DNA of 64,000 nucleotides. Source: JANLYC01 sp963815445 (GTDB lineage: Bacteria; Actinomycetota; Actinomycetes; Propionibacteriales; Nocardioidaceae). The notes beneath the pieces were generated by a model. The model made no database searches. It was not told the origin of the DNA and saw only the letters and a program-made list of their open reading frames with translations. The DNA lies in NCBI GenBank assembly GCA_963815445.1, contig CAWFGV010000010.1:20327-84326 (forward strand). The letters run 5' to 3'. This document shows positions 42,359 to 51,410 of this stretch, piece by piece. Made by a program: the position numbers and the translations under genes. Each line of letters opens with the position of its first letter. Within the stretch, counting starts at the first letter, position 1.

Positions 42359-44239
42359 TTACTTCTTGGTCTTCTCGGAGGGCTCGGACGTGTTGAGCGC
42401 GGCGATGAAGGCCTCCTGCGGCACCTCGACGCGGCCCACCATCTTCATCCGCTTCTTGCCTTCCTTCTGCTTCTCCAGCAGCTTGCGCTTACGGGTGATG
42501 TCACCGCCGTAGCACTTGGCCAGCACGTCCTTGCGGATGGCGCGGATCGTCTCGCGGGCGATGACCCGGGCGCCGATGGCCGCCTGGATCGGCACCTCGA
42601 ACTGCTGCCGCGGGATCAGCTCCTTGAGCTTCTCGGTCAGCCCCACCCCGTAGGAGTACGCCGCGTCGCGGTGCACGATCGCCGAGAACGCGTCGACCGG
42701 GTCACCGTGCAGCAGCACGTCCACCTTCACCAGGTCGCTGGCCTGTTCGTCGATGGGTTCGTAGTCGAGCGACGCGTAGCCCTTCGTCCGCGACTTCAGC
42801 GCGTCGAAGAAGTCGAACACGATCTCGGCGAGCGGCAGCGTGTACCGCAGCTCCACCCGGTCCGCGGACAGGTACTCCATGCCCTGCAGGGCTCCCCGGC
42901 GGGTCTGGCACAGGTCCATGATCACGCCGATGTAGTCCGAGGGGCTCAGGATCGTGGCACGCACGACCGGCTCGTACACCTCGGCGATCTTGCCCTCCCC
43001 CGGGTACTCGCTCGGGTTGGTGACGATGACCTCTGACCCGTCCTCCATCACCACGCGGTAGACGACGTTCGGCGCGGTCGAGATCAGGTCGAGGTTGAAC
43101 TCACGCTCCAGCCGCTCACGGACGATCTCCATGTGCAGCAGGCCCAAGAACCCGCAGCGGAACCCGAACCCGAGGGCTCCGGAGGTCTCCGGCTCGTACA
43201 TGAGCGCCGCGTCGTTGAGCTGCAGCTTGTCGAGCGCGTCGCGCAGCGTCGGGTAGTCGTCGCCGTCGATCGGGTAGAGCCCGGAGTACACCATCGGGTT
43301 GGGGTGGCGGTAGCCGCCGAGCGCCTCGGTCGCCCCGTGCACCGCCGACGTGACCGTGTCACCGACCCGGGACTGTCGGACCTCCTTCACGCCGGTGATC
43401 AGGTAGCCCACCTCGCCGACGCCGAGCTCGGCCTCCTTGCGCGGTTCGGGCGAGATCACGCCGACCTCGAGCATCTCGTGCACGGCGCCGGTCGACATCA
43501 TCTTGATCCGGTCCCGGTGGGTGAGCAGGCCGTCCACGACCCGCACGTAGGTGATGACGCCACGGTAGGTGTCGTAGACGGAGTCGAAGATGAGCGCCCG
43601 GGGCGGCGCGGCTGCGTCACCGACCGGTGCCGGCACGGTGGCCACGATCTCGTTGAGCAGCTCCTCGACGCCCTCGCCGGTCTTCGCCGAGACCCGCAGG
43701 ACGTCGCCGGCGTCGCAGCCGATGATGTGGGCGAGCTCGGCGGCATACTTGTCCGGCTGCGCGCTCGGGAGGTCGATCTTGTTGAGGACGGGGATGACGT
43801 CGAGGTCGGCCTCGAGAGCGAGGTACAGGTTGGCCAGGGTCTGCGCCTCGATCCCCTGGGCTGCGTCCACGAGCAGCACCGCACCCTCACAGGCCTCGAG
43901 CGAGCGGCTGACCTCGTAGGTGAAGTCGACGTGACCGGGGGTGTCGATCATGTTGAGCACGTACTGCGTCCCGGCGTCCGGTCCCTGGCTCGCCGTCCAC
44001 GGCAACCGGACGGCCTGGCTCTTGATCGTGATCCCGCGCTCGCGCTCGATGTCCATCCGGTCGAGGTACTGCGCGCGCGCGTTGCGGGCGTCCACGACTC
44101 CGGTGAGCTGCAGCATCCGGTCCGCCAGCGTCGACTTGCCATGGTCGATGTGGGCGATGATGCAGAAGTTGCGGATGATCGACGGATCGGTCCGGCCGGG
44201 CTGCGGCGCAGAGTCGAGCATCTTGGACGGGTTGGCCAC
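42359..44239 (-). CDS. lepA: Elongation factor 4 (LepA)
   Basis: Ribosome-bound GTPase (back-translocase/initiation-related factor). G1 AHIDHGKST, G2 RGITIKSQAV, G3 DTPGHVDF, G4 NKIDLPSA; domain III/V EF-G-like, and the LepA-specific C-terminal domain ending in VLAKCYGGDITRKRKLLEKQKEGKKRMK. GTG 44239 is used (626 aa); ATG 44221 is possible. The frame runs farther upstream without family sequence. Confidence 0.96.
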   Translation of the reverse strand: MANPSKMLDSAPQPGRTDPSIIRNFCIIAHIDHGKSTLADRMLQLTGVVDARNARAQYLDRMDIERERGITIKSQAVRLPWTASQGPDAGTQYVLNMIDTPGHVDFTYEVSRSLEACEGAVLLVDAAQGIEAQTLANLYLALEADLDVIPVLNKIDLPSAQPDKYAAELAHIIGCDAGDVLRVSAKTGEGVEELLNEIVATVPAPVGDAAAPPRALIFDSVYDTYRGVITYVRVVDGLLTHRDRIKMMSTGAVHEMLEVGVISPEPRKEAELGVGEVGYLITGVKEVRQSRVGDTVTSAVHGATEALGGYRHPNPMVYSGLYPIDGDDYPTLRDALDKLQLNDAALMYEPETSGALGFGFRCGFLGLLHMEIVRERLEREFNLDLISTAPNVVYRVVMEDGSEVIVTNPSEYPGEGKIAEVYEPVVRATILSPSDYIGVIMDLCQTRRGALQGMEYLSADRVELRYTLPLAEIVFDFFDALKSRTKGYASLDYEPIDEQASDLVKVDVLLHGDPVDAFSAIVHRDAAYSYGVGLTEKLKELIPRQQFEVPIQAAIGARVIARETIRAIRKDVLAKCYGGDITRKRKLLEKQKEGKKRMKMVGRVEVPQEAFIAALNTSEPSEKTKK

Positions 44240-44434
44240 GAGGTGGGAGTTCTTCCGTTCGTTGAGCGGACGGCGCCGTCTGGTCTGAGGGAACCTGGCT
44301 GGCTGGGTCCGTTGCGGGACGATGCCTCGCGTGCGGCGGTGCGGCCGACGCAGCAAGTGCCGAGGCGTCCCCATCATCCCACGCCGGATGGCCGGCTCGT
44401 GCCGGTCACCCGCGTGCGGGTGAATCTGCCGGGA
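44240..44434. other. Intergenic region before lepA
   Basis: 195 nt between the coiled-coil protein stop (44435) and lepA. No gene and no family palindrome. The lepA promoter presumably lies here. Confidence 0.4.
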
Positions 44435-45493
44435 CTAGCCCTTGACGTCCTCGTCGACGGTTTCGTCGGCGGCGGCCGGCTCATCGGCCTCAGCCGCGTC
44501 GGTCTGCCCGGCTGCCTGCGCCGCCGGGGCGGCCTCCGCAACGTCGGCTGCCTGGGCGGTCGGGGCGTCTGCTGCCGGCTGTCCCGCCTCGCCGCTGAGC
44601 CCGAACAACAAGCCACTGGGGGCGGCACCGGACAACGTGGCCAGCATCTGGCGCACGTTGCTGAGCTGGGCGTTGATGCTGTCGCGCCGTTGGGTCGCCG
44701 CGGCGAGCTCGCGGTCGGACTCCGTGCGGATCCGGTCAGCGTGCGCCTGCGCCTGCGCCACGGCGGCGGCCGCGCGCTGCTCAGCGTCCTCGAGGAGGCG
44801 ACGGGCCTGCACCTCGGCGTCCGCGCGCTGGTTGTCGACCTCGGCCCGAGCCTGCTCGACCTGAGCCTCCATCGACGCTAGCTGCTCGTGCGAGGAGGAC
44901 AGCTGCTGGGTGAACTCCTTCTCGGCGGACTCACGACGCTGCGCGAGCGTCATCTCGAAGTCCGCGGCAGCCGCAGCGGCCTTGGCGCGCTGCGTCTCGT
45001 AGACGGCCTCGGCCTCCTGCCGGCGTGCCGACGCATCGCGGTCGGCCCCGTCGAGGAGCTCCTCGGCCTGCCGCCGCGATGCCTTCAGCACGGTTTCGGC
45101 CTCGGCATCAGCGGTTCCGCGCCGGTGCTCGGCATACTTGTCGGCGTCGCTGCGGATCCGCTCGGCAGCCTGGTGGGCGGCGTGCTGGAACGCGTCGGCC
45201 TCGTCCTTGGCGCTGGAGCGCAGCTCGGTCGCCTCCTCGTCGGCCAGCGACAGCATCTGCCCGATCCGGCTGCCCAGCTCTTCGTACGACGTCTTGTCAG
45301 CGCCCTTGGCGTGCTCGACCTGCTGCATGAGCTCCTGGTTGGCCTGCTCGACGTGGTGGAGCCGGTCGGTCAGCTCCTGGATATGGGCGCGCGCGACCTG
45401 CTCGGCGCGCGCGAACTCCTCCAGGCGGCGGTCCACTTCGGAGGGTTCGTAGCCACGCAGGACCTGCCGGAACTGCTCATTACCTGCGTTCAT
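44435..45493 (-). CDS. DivIVA-like coiled-coil protein
   Basis: 352 aa. N-terminal FRQVLRGYEPSEVDRRLEEFARAE resembles the DivIVA membrane-binding/initial coiled-coil motif (GYxxxEVDxxL). A long alanine/glutamate-rich coiled coil (about residues 25-290) follows, then a Gly/Ala/Glu-rich acidic tail ending AADETVDEDVKG. ATG 45493 overlaps the upstream gene by 14 nt. The pair resembles polar-growth or septum scaffolds of actinobacteria (DivIVA/Scy/FilP); the specific role is inferred only. Confidence 0.75.
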   Translation of the reverse strand: MNAGNEQFRQVLRGYEPSEVDRRLEEFARAEQVARAHIQELTDRLHHVEQANQELMQQVEHAKGADKTSYEELGSRIGQMLSLADEEATELRSSAKDEADAFQHAAHQAAERIRSDADKYAEHRRGTADAEAETVLKASRRQAEELLDGADRDASARRQEAEAVYETQRAKAAAAAADFEMTLAQRRESAEKEFTQQLSSSHEQLASMEAQVEQARAEVDNQRADAEVQARRLLEDAEQRAAAAVAQAQAHADRIRTESDRELAAATQRRDSINAQLSNVRQMLATLSGAAPSGLLFGLSGEAGQPAADAPTAQAADVAEAAPAAQAAGQTDAAEADEPAAADETVDEDVKG

Positions 45494-47018
45494 CAGTCTC
45501 ACCCATCCTCGAACGGTCGAAGCGGTCCTCTTGCGGCGCACCGTCATCGGCGGACGAGCCGGACGTCGACTCGACGTGCTCACTTCGGGTGCGTTGGCGA
45601 ACATTAGCGTTCGGTGTTCCCAGGCCTGCGGTCGGTACGGCGAGCGCGGCGATCACGCCGGACACCTCACCGAGCTCGTGCACGATGTCATCACGACGCT
45701 GCGTCAGCGACGTCACCTCGGCGCGAGCCTCATCGAGCATGGCACGGGCCCGCTCGCGCAGTCGATCGGCCTCCTGGCCGGCTTCTTCGGTGACGCGACG
45801 GGCCTGCTCACGGCTGTGCGCCAGCAGCTCCTGGGTCTCACGCTGGGCGCGGACCACCTCGGTGGCCACCTGCTCACGCAGCAACCGGGCGCCGGCCTCA
45901 GCCTCGGCAATCCTGGCTTCGGCCCGGACGTCGGCGTCGTCGCTGACCTTCTGGGCAGCCGCCCTGATCTCGAGCGCGTGGTGACCGGCCTCGGCCCGCA
46001 GCCGCTCGGCGTCGGACTCGGCCTGCGACATCGTGCCCAGGGCCCGCACGTGCAGCTCGTCATTGTCACGCCGGGCCTCTTCGGCCTGCGCTGCCAACCG
46101 CTGGGCGAGCGAGTGGATGATCACCTGGACGCGTTGGTGGATACCCGCCAGGTGGCGGGCTGCCCGCCCGTGCCCCGCCGCCACGATGTGCGTGGCTTCC
46201 TGCTCAGCGGTCCCCAGCAGCGCGTCGACCGTGCGCTTCGTCCACTCCATCTGCTCGGCGGCGGCGGCGAGCTCCCGCTCGACATCGGCACGGGTCTCGG
46301 CCAGCAGGCGTTCGACCTCGGCGGTGGCGAAGGCCTGTCGGCCCTCCTCTTCCTCCAGCAGCTTCGCCGCCTGCGCGCGGGCATCGGCGAGGATCGAGGC
46401 GGCTTCGGCGGTCGCGTTCTCGCGCACCTGCGCGGCCTCGGCGATCGCTGCGTCGAGATGGGCCCGCGCCGCACGGTCAGCCTCGGCGAAGCGGGTCTGC
46501 TCCATCTCGCCGAGACGAGCGTTGGCCTCGGCCTGTTCGCGCCGCGACGCCATCAACGCCTCGTCGACCTCGGCCCTGGCCTCGGCGCGGAACAGCGTTG
46601 CTTCCTCGCGGGTCTGGGTAGCCTCGGCGGTCGCGGTGTCGAGCAGCTGTGCGGCCTCTTCGCGGACGCCCGCGAGGATGTGCTCGCGTTCTTCGCCGGC
46701 GGCCTTGATGAGCATCGCGGCCTGTTCACCCGCGTCGCGCACCAGCCGACCTGACTCGGAGGCGGCCTCGAGCCGAGCGGCCTCGGCCTCCTCCTTCAGC
46801 CGAGTCGCCTCGGCGTGCATGGCCATCGCCTCGGCCCGGAGCTGGTCGGCCTCGGCCTCGAGACGCTGAGCCTGCTCAGTGGCCCGCCGGGTCTCCCGTT
46901 CAGCCTGCTCAGACAGCTGCTCGGCGACTTCTTGTGCGCGTTGTAACACGAGGGCTGCCTGTGGGGCCGAGCCAGCCAGGGCGCCTCCCCCAGTCGCAAG
47001 CCGGTCCCCAACCTCCAT
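45480..47018 (-). CDS. Long coiled-coil protein (Scy-like candidate)
   Basis: 512 aa, almost entirely alpha-helical heptad and hendecad-type repeats rich in Ala, Glu, Arg and Gln (EAEADQLRAEAMAMHAEA, RAEARAEVDEALMASRRE, EAEAGARLLREQVATEV). The tail has Ser/Asp/Gly and basic residues. No other domain. Its end overlaps the DivIVA-like gene. Size and coil resemble cytoskeletal scaffolds placed next to DivIVA partners in actinobacteria; similarity to Scy is in style, not proved. Starts at ATG 47018 without clear ribosome site. Confidence 0.72.
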   Translation of the reverse strand: MEVGDRLATGGGALAGSAPQAALVLQRAQEVAEQLSEQAERETRRATEQAQRLEAEADQLRAEAMAMHAEATRLKEEAEAARLEAASESGRLVRDAGEQAAMLIKAAGEEREHILAGVREEAAQLLDTATAEATQTREEATLFRAEARAEVDEALMASRREQAEANARLGEMEQTRFAEADRAARAHLDAAIAEAAQVRENATAEAASILADARAQAAKLLEEEEGRQAFATAEVERLLAETRADVERELAAAAEQMEWTKRTVDALLGTAEQEATHIVAAGHGRAARHLAGIHQRVQVIIHSLAQRLAAQAEEARRDNDELHVRALGTMSQAESDAERLRAEAGHHALEIRAAAQKVSDDADVRAEARIAEAEAGARLLREQVATEVVRAQRETQELLAHSREQARRVTEEAGQEADRLRERARAMLDEARAEVTSLTQRRDDIVHELGEVSGVIAALAVPTAGLGTPNANVRQRTRSEHVESTSGSSADDGAPQEDRFDRSRMGETDERR

Positions 47019-47169
47019 GTCCGTATCATGTCAGACGCCGCCTGCAGTTTGGTTACCTCCGCCCGCCTGCTGGGCGCTTTATTTGTCATCAGCCCGAGCC
47101 GGTCCGCGGCGGGCTCGGCGATGAAACTCACTGGAGCCGGCAGCAACCTGTCCTGGACAATCAGGCGGC

Positions 47170-48210
47170 ATGGCAGGCATCAGTTCCAGCACCCCCGGAG
47201 CCGACTGGGAAAACGACCAGGTCAGGCTGTCGTCGGGGGTTGCCGTGCCGGTCCGGGCGACGGCGAGACGCCGCGAGTGGGACACGATTCCTGGCGCCGT
47301 CCGGCTCGAGATCGAGGCGGCTGCAGGCGCCGGAGTGGTCTCCGCCACGACCACCGGTACCGGGTTCACCCCCGGCTTCGCGTCGCGACTCCGCCTGGCC
47401 GACGGACAGACCATCTTCGTCAAGGCCGCGTCGACCGAGGACGACCGCACCCACGGCTGGGAGCTGAGTGCGGCATACCGGGTCGAGGCCCGCAACCTTC
47501 GCCTGCTGCCGGCCGGGATCGGCGCCATCCCCCTGCTCTGGACGCTCGAGCTGCGCGACCGGGACGACGACTGGATCGTGCTCGGTTTCCCGTACGTCGT
47601 GGGACGTCCGCCCCGGCGGCCCTGGCTTGCCCCGGAGCTGCGCCGGGTGACGGACCGCCTGGCCGAGACCGCCCACGCGCTCAGGTCAGCACCGCTGGGC
47701 CTGGATCTCGAGCCCTCCGCGGCCGCCTTCGGGGACTTCCCCGACTGGATCGAACGGGTCCGCGAGCGGGACGGCGGGAGTGCCTGGCTCGACACCGTCA
47801 GCACCCTTGCCGCTGAGTCGCCCGCGCGGTGTGGCGGCACTGCCATCGCGCACCTCGACCTGCGCGACGACAACGTGCTGCTCGCCGACGATGGCGAGGT
47901 CTGGATCTGCGACTGGAACTGGCCGATGCTCGCCGCTCCGTGGCTCGACCTGGTCACGGTGCTCATCGCGGCGTTCGGAGACGGCCTCGACACCGACCGC
48001 ATCGTCGCTGAACATCCGCTGACCAAGGACGTCGATCCGCGGTCGGTCGACGCCTGGCTGGCCAACCTGTGGCTGTACTTCACCACCCGCATGGAGGACG
48101 AGGTGCCTGCCTCCTCTCCGCATCTGCGCGACCACCAGGCGTGGTACGCCGAGGCCACGCGTGGCTGGCTGGCGCACCGCCTGGCGAACGCCCCGGGAGT
48201 GGCCCGGTGA
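47170..48210 (+). CDS. Phosphotransferase-like protein 1 (APH family)
   Basis: 346-aa APH-fold kinase-like protein: TIFVKAASTEDD (ATP lysine), Brenner motif AHLDLRDDNVLLADDG (H-x-D-x4-N) and VWICDWNWPMLAAPWLDLV (metal Asp in D-W-N-W). It overlaps the next, related gene by 4 nt (GTGA). Substrate unknown. This family includes kinases of small sugars and secondary metabolites. Confidence 0.82.
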   Translation: MAGISSSTPGADWENDQVRLSSGVAVPVRATARRREWDTIPGAVRLEIEAAAGAGVVSATTTGTGFTPGFASRLRLADGQTIFVKAASTEDDRTHGWELSAAYRVEARNLRLLPAGIGAIPLLWTLELRDRDDDWIVLGFPYVVGRPPRRPWLAPELRRVTDRLAETAHALRSAPLGLDLEPSAAAFGDFPDWIERVRERDGGSAWLDTVSTLAAESPARCGGTAIAHLDLRDDNVLLADDGEVWICDWNWPMLAAPWLDLVTVLIAAFGDGLDTDRIVAEHPLTKDVDPRSVDAWLANLWLYFTTRMEDEVPASSPHLRDHQAWYAEATRGWLAHRLANAPGVAR

Positions 48211-49160
48211 CGCCAACGCCCGCGCATCCGAAGCGGCTCACCGGGACCCGGGCGCCGTACGCCGACATGCCACCAGGCGTACGCGCCTGGGTCGACGAGC
48301 AGCTCGGGTCTCCGGTGACCACGGTGATCCCGCGGACCGGCGGCATGAGTCCGGCGGTGGCGGCCACCGTCGTCACCGCCGACGGAGCGCGAGCCTTCGT
48401 CAAGGCGGTCAGCGCTGACATCAACCCCGACACCCCGACGCATTTCCGTCACGAGATCGACGTCCTCACGACGATCGGTCCGGCGGCGTACCGCGCCGAC
48501 CTGCTGGCGTCGTACGACGACGGCCACTGGGTCGCGATCCTGCTCGAGGACGTCGACGGCGACCACCCCGACTGGGACGACGCGACAGCCATCGACGCGG
48601 TGCTCGCGGCGGTGCTGGAGCAGGTGGCGGAGCTGACTCCGATCCCGCCGACGCTCCGGACCGACTCCGTCGCCGACATCATGACCAAGCACCAGGACCT
48701 GATCCTCGCCGAGCCACCCGCCGAGCTGTTCGCGGCGCTGCCCGCGTGGACCCGGACGTCGTACGCCGATCTGATGTCCTTCGTCACCGGCGGCGGACCC
48801 GTCGACGGTGACACGTTGTGCCACTGGGACATCCGATACGACAACCTGCTGGTCCGCAAGCGTGACGATCAGGTCGTCATGCTCGACTGGGGCGTCTCGC
48901 GGCGTGGTCCCTGGTGGGCGGACGTGTTCGTGCTGGGCGTCGAATGGGCGGAGCTCGACCTGTTCGACGACCTGCTCGGCCGTGCCGGCCTGACAGACGA
49001 CGAGCATCGCGACGCGACGCGGCTCCTCGCATCCTTCGGGTGCTACCTGCTGATGTCGAGTGCGCTGCCGGCGCCGCCGGGACTCCCGCAGCTGCCGGCC
49101 TTCCGGGCCGACGTGGGCTCGCGCTGCCTGGTCGGGGTGCGCCGCCGCCTCTTCCTCTGA
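48207..49160 (+). CDS. Phosphotransferase-like protein 2 (APH family)
   Basis: 317 aa, same fold as its upstream neighbour. RAFVKAVSADINP, LLEDVDGDHPDWDD, CHWDIRYDNLLVRKRDD (catalytic H-x-D-x4-N) and VVMLDWGVSRRGP. GTG start overlaps the upstream stop. A pair of diverged paralogues suggests either local duplication or a two-enzyme function. Confidence 0.82.
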   Translation: MTPTPAHPKRLTGTRAPYADMPPGVRAWVDEQLGSPVTTVIPRTGGMSPAVAATVVTADGARAFVKAVSADINPDTPTHFRHEIDVLTTIGPAAYRADLLASYDDGHWVAILLEDVDGDHPDWDDATAIDAVLAAVLEQVAELTPIPPTLRTDSVADIMTKHQDLILAEPPAELFAALPAWTRTSYADLMSFVTGGGPVDGDTLCHWDIRYDNLLVRKRDDQVVMLDWGVSRRGPWWADVFVLGVEWAELDLFDDLLGRAGLTDDEHRDATRLLASFGCYLLMSSALPAPPGLPQLPAFRADVGSRCLVGVRRRLFL

Positions 49161-49227
49161 CCAGACACCTCCCGTCCACCGTTTCGAGCCGGCTTCGCGG
49201 CTGAAACGGTGGACGGGAGGTGTCTGG
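49161..49227. terminator. Long perfect palindrome (bidirectional terminator)
   Basis: Perfect 25-bp arms (49161-49185 and 49203-49227; CCAGACACCTCCCGTCCACC...), 17-nt loop. It fits between the stops of two convergent genes (49160 and 49233). Confidence 0.8.
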
Positions 49228-49232
49228 TGGGG

Positions 49233-49853
49233 TCAGCCGGTCGCGACGTCGACGGCACGCCAGGGGTCGCGACCCAGGGCGGCGACCAGCCGGTCACCCG
49301 GCGAGGCCCAGGGCGGTACGGCCACGACCGGTGCGAAGCGCGTCCCGCGATCGACCTCGGACACCAGCAGCGGCACCAGCGGCAGGAGCGCGCCGGCGAG
49401 CGCCGACGGGATCGGCAGCTCGCATCCGCAGGCACGGGCGACGTCCCATCCGTGCACGGCGATCTCGAGGGCACCGGTACTGATGAGCGTCCCGGCGGCG
49501 AGCGGGCGACCGGCCACGAAGACCACGTCGGCGCCGTCGTTCATCGCCCACGCGCCGAGGAGTGCGCCCGCCCGCCACTTCACGCTCTGCACCGCATGCT
49601 CGGCATCGCCGGCTGCCGTCGGGGTCAGCGACACGTGCCCGACCTCGGCGGCGGCCTGCAACGTGTGCACGGAGTCCTCGAGGTGCGCGAGCAACGCAGC
49701 GAGGTCCCAGCGGTTGCAGGGCGTGGGTCCATGCAGCGAGTCCGGCGTGACCCGCTGCAGACAGAGCCGGGTATACGCGACCGCACGATCGAGCAGCTCC
49801 AGGGCGGCGTTCGACGGCGGCCCGGGCTGCACCCCGGCCAGGTTGCCTGACAT
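49233..49853 (-). CDS. TIGR03086-family DinB/mycothiol maleylpyruvate isomerase-like protein
   Basis: 206 aa, DinB-like four-helix bundle with the family opening TPCNRWDLAALLAHLEDS and the metal-His region EIAVHGWDVARACG. A third conserved His lies in the helix between. Related enzymes use mycothiol; the substrate is unknown. Confidence 0.83.
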   Translation of the reverse strand: MSGNLAGVQPGPPSNAALELLDRAVAYTRLCLQRVTPDSLHGPTPCNRWDLAALLAHLEDSVHTLQAAAEVGHVSLTPTAAGDAEHAVQSVKWRAGALLGAWAMNDGADVVFVAGRPLAAGTLISTGALEIAVHGWDVARACGCELPIPSALAGALLPLVPLLVSEVDRGTRFAPVVAVPPWASPGDRLVAALGRDPWRAVDVATG

Positions 49854-49866
49854 GACAGTCAGACGG

Positions 49867-50880
49867 TCAGGCTGGCTCGGCCGGCAGGTACGCCGGTAGG
49901 CCGAACCTCTCGAAGAGACCCACGTCGAAGAAGGCAGTCACGTGGTCGACGCCGGTGCGGCCGATCGAGAGCACTTGCAGGTGGAACGGCTCGAACCGGC
50001 CAGCCCCGCCGGCGCGCATGTACAGGCCGAAGGCGGGCTGGCCGTTGGCGCGCGTCGGCACCAGTCGCATGTCGTGCGACCGGCCGGGGCACTGGCGGTC
50101 GATGAGCCTGCTGATCGCCTCAGGTCCTTGGTACCAGCCGTTGAACGGTGGCATCTCCCAGACGGCGTCCTCGCTGAACATCGACGCGATCGCGGCGACG
50201 TCCTTCTCCCAGAACGCCTCGACCCAGCGGTCGAGCATCGCCCGCTGCTCGGCCGACTCAGGTTCGACGATGGAGTCCTCCGTCAGGTTGGCCTTGGCCA
50301 GCTGTGCGTGGGCCCGCTGCAGAATGCTGTTGACGGCGGCTGTCGAGGTCTCGAGCGCTTCGGCCACCTCAGCGGCCTTCCAGCGCAGGACATCGCGGAG
50401 CACGAGCACGGCCCGCTGACGCGGCGGCAGGTGCTGCAGTGCGGCGATCAGAGCCAGCCGGATGCTCTCGCGGGAGGTCACGATCGAGGCGGGGTCGTAG
50501 GGGTTGTCGCCGAACATCGAGTCAGGGGCGGGCTCGAGCCAGGGCACCTCGCCCTGCTCGACCAGCGGGGAGTCCGGGCTGCTGCTCGGCTGGCCGAGGC
50601 CGGTCGGGAGCGGGCGGCGCGACTTGCCGTCGAGCGCGGTCAGGCAGGCGTTGGTCGCGATGCGGTAGAGCCAGGTGCGCAACGAGGAGCGGTTCTCGAA
50701 CTTGTGGTAGTTGCGCCACGCCCGCAGATACGTCTCCTGCACCAGGTCCTCGGCGTCGTGGACGGACCCCATCATGCGGTAGCAGTGCGCGAGCAGCTCG
50801 CGTCGGTAGGGGTCAGCCAGCCGAGGAAAGTCCTCGTCGGAGACCGGTGCGGCCGTCGCCTCGGCGGTGTCCTGGGTCAT
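49867..50880 (-). CDS. ECF sigma factor with SnoaL-like C-terminal domain
   Basis: 337 aa. Sigma region 2: RELLAHCYRMMGSVHDAEDLVQETYLRAWR and RTWLYRIATNACLTAL; region 4: LPPRQRAVLVLRDVLRWKAAEVAEALETSTAAVNSILQRA. A C-terminal SnoaL-type domain (about 215-330; DRWVEAFWEKDVAAIASMF, EDAVWEMPPFNGW) may control it in place of an anti-sigma factor, as in SigG/TIGR02960-like factors. ATG 50880 preferred; GTG 50901 would overlap the upstream stop. Probably cotranscribed with the preceding VOC gene. Confidence 0.88.
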   Translation of the reverse strand: MTQDTAEATAAPVSDEDFPRLADPYRRELLAHCYRMMGSVHDAEDLVQETYLRAWRNYHKFENRSSLRTWLYRIATNACLTALDGKSRRPLPTGLGQPSSSPDSPLVEQGEVPWLEPAPDSMFGDNPYDPASIVTSRESIRLALIAALQHLPPRQRAVLVLRDVLRWKAAEVAEALETSTAAVNSILQRAHAQLAKANLTEDSIVEPESAEQRAMLDRWVEAFWEKDVAAIASMFSEDAVWEMPPFNGWYQGPEAISRLIDRQCPGRSHDMRLVPTRANGQPAFGLYMRAGGAGRFEPFHLQVLSIGRTGVDHVTAFFDVGLFERFGLPAYLPAEPA

Positions 50881-50897
50881 CGCAGCCACCATAAGCC

Positions 50898-51266
50898 TCA
50901 CGCAGCAACCACCGACAGGACATTTCCAGCCGGATCGGTGAACCAGGCGATGTCGGGACCGTTCCCCCGCATGATGCCCTTGTCGTCCTGCGGGAAACCG
51001 TCGTAGCGCATCATGGCGACACCCTTGGCGTTGAGCCCGTCGACGGCGGCCTCGACGTCGTCCACGGGAAAGTTCAGCACCGTGAACGTCGCCGGGACGT
51101 GCCCATCCTTGGGATAGACCAGCACGGTGGTGTCACCGGCGAGCTGGAGCTTCAGCAGCCCGTGCTCCTCGACGACGGGGACGCCGAGCACCTCGTCGTA
51201 GAAGCGACGGGCGGCGACGACGTCGTCGACCGCGAACCCGCTGAAGGCCGGTGAACTGGTGAACAT
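50898..51266 (-). CDS. VOC (glyoxalase-like) protein
   Basis: 122 aa vicinal-oxygen-chelate protein with one fold half-pair: FSGFAVDDVVAARRFYDEVLG, VLVYPKDGHVPATFTVLNF and PDIAWFTDPAGNVLSVV. Ribosome site GGGACAGG before ATG 51266. It lies directly upstream of an ECF sigma gene, which in this sigma group is often accompanied by small-molecule-binding partners. Substrate unknown. Confidence 0.85.
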   Translation of the reverse strand: MFTSSPAFSGFAVDDVVAARRFYDEVLGVPVVEEHGLLKLQLAGDTTVLVYPKDGHVPATFTVLNFPVDDVEAAVDGLNAKGVAMMRYDGFPQDDKGIMRGNGPDIAWFTDPAGNVLSVVAA

Positions 51267-51410
51267 CCTGTCCCTCTTCTCAGTTGTGATCGTCCCCGGA
51301 GGGACCGCATGCCCGTACAGACCGGCAGCCGCGCCAGAACTCATCGCGGGGCCGAAAAACTTCTGCGCGAGCAACGTGGACAGCGTGAGCCGGCCTGCTC
51401 GGGCAGCAGG

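Noticed and set aside
46997..47030. Leaderless promoter for the long coiled-coil gene
   Set aside because: An AT-containing stretch precedes the ATG, but no -10/-35 pair with good spacing could be assigned.
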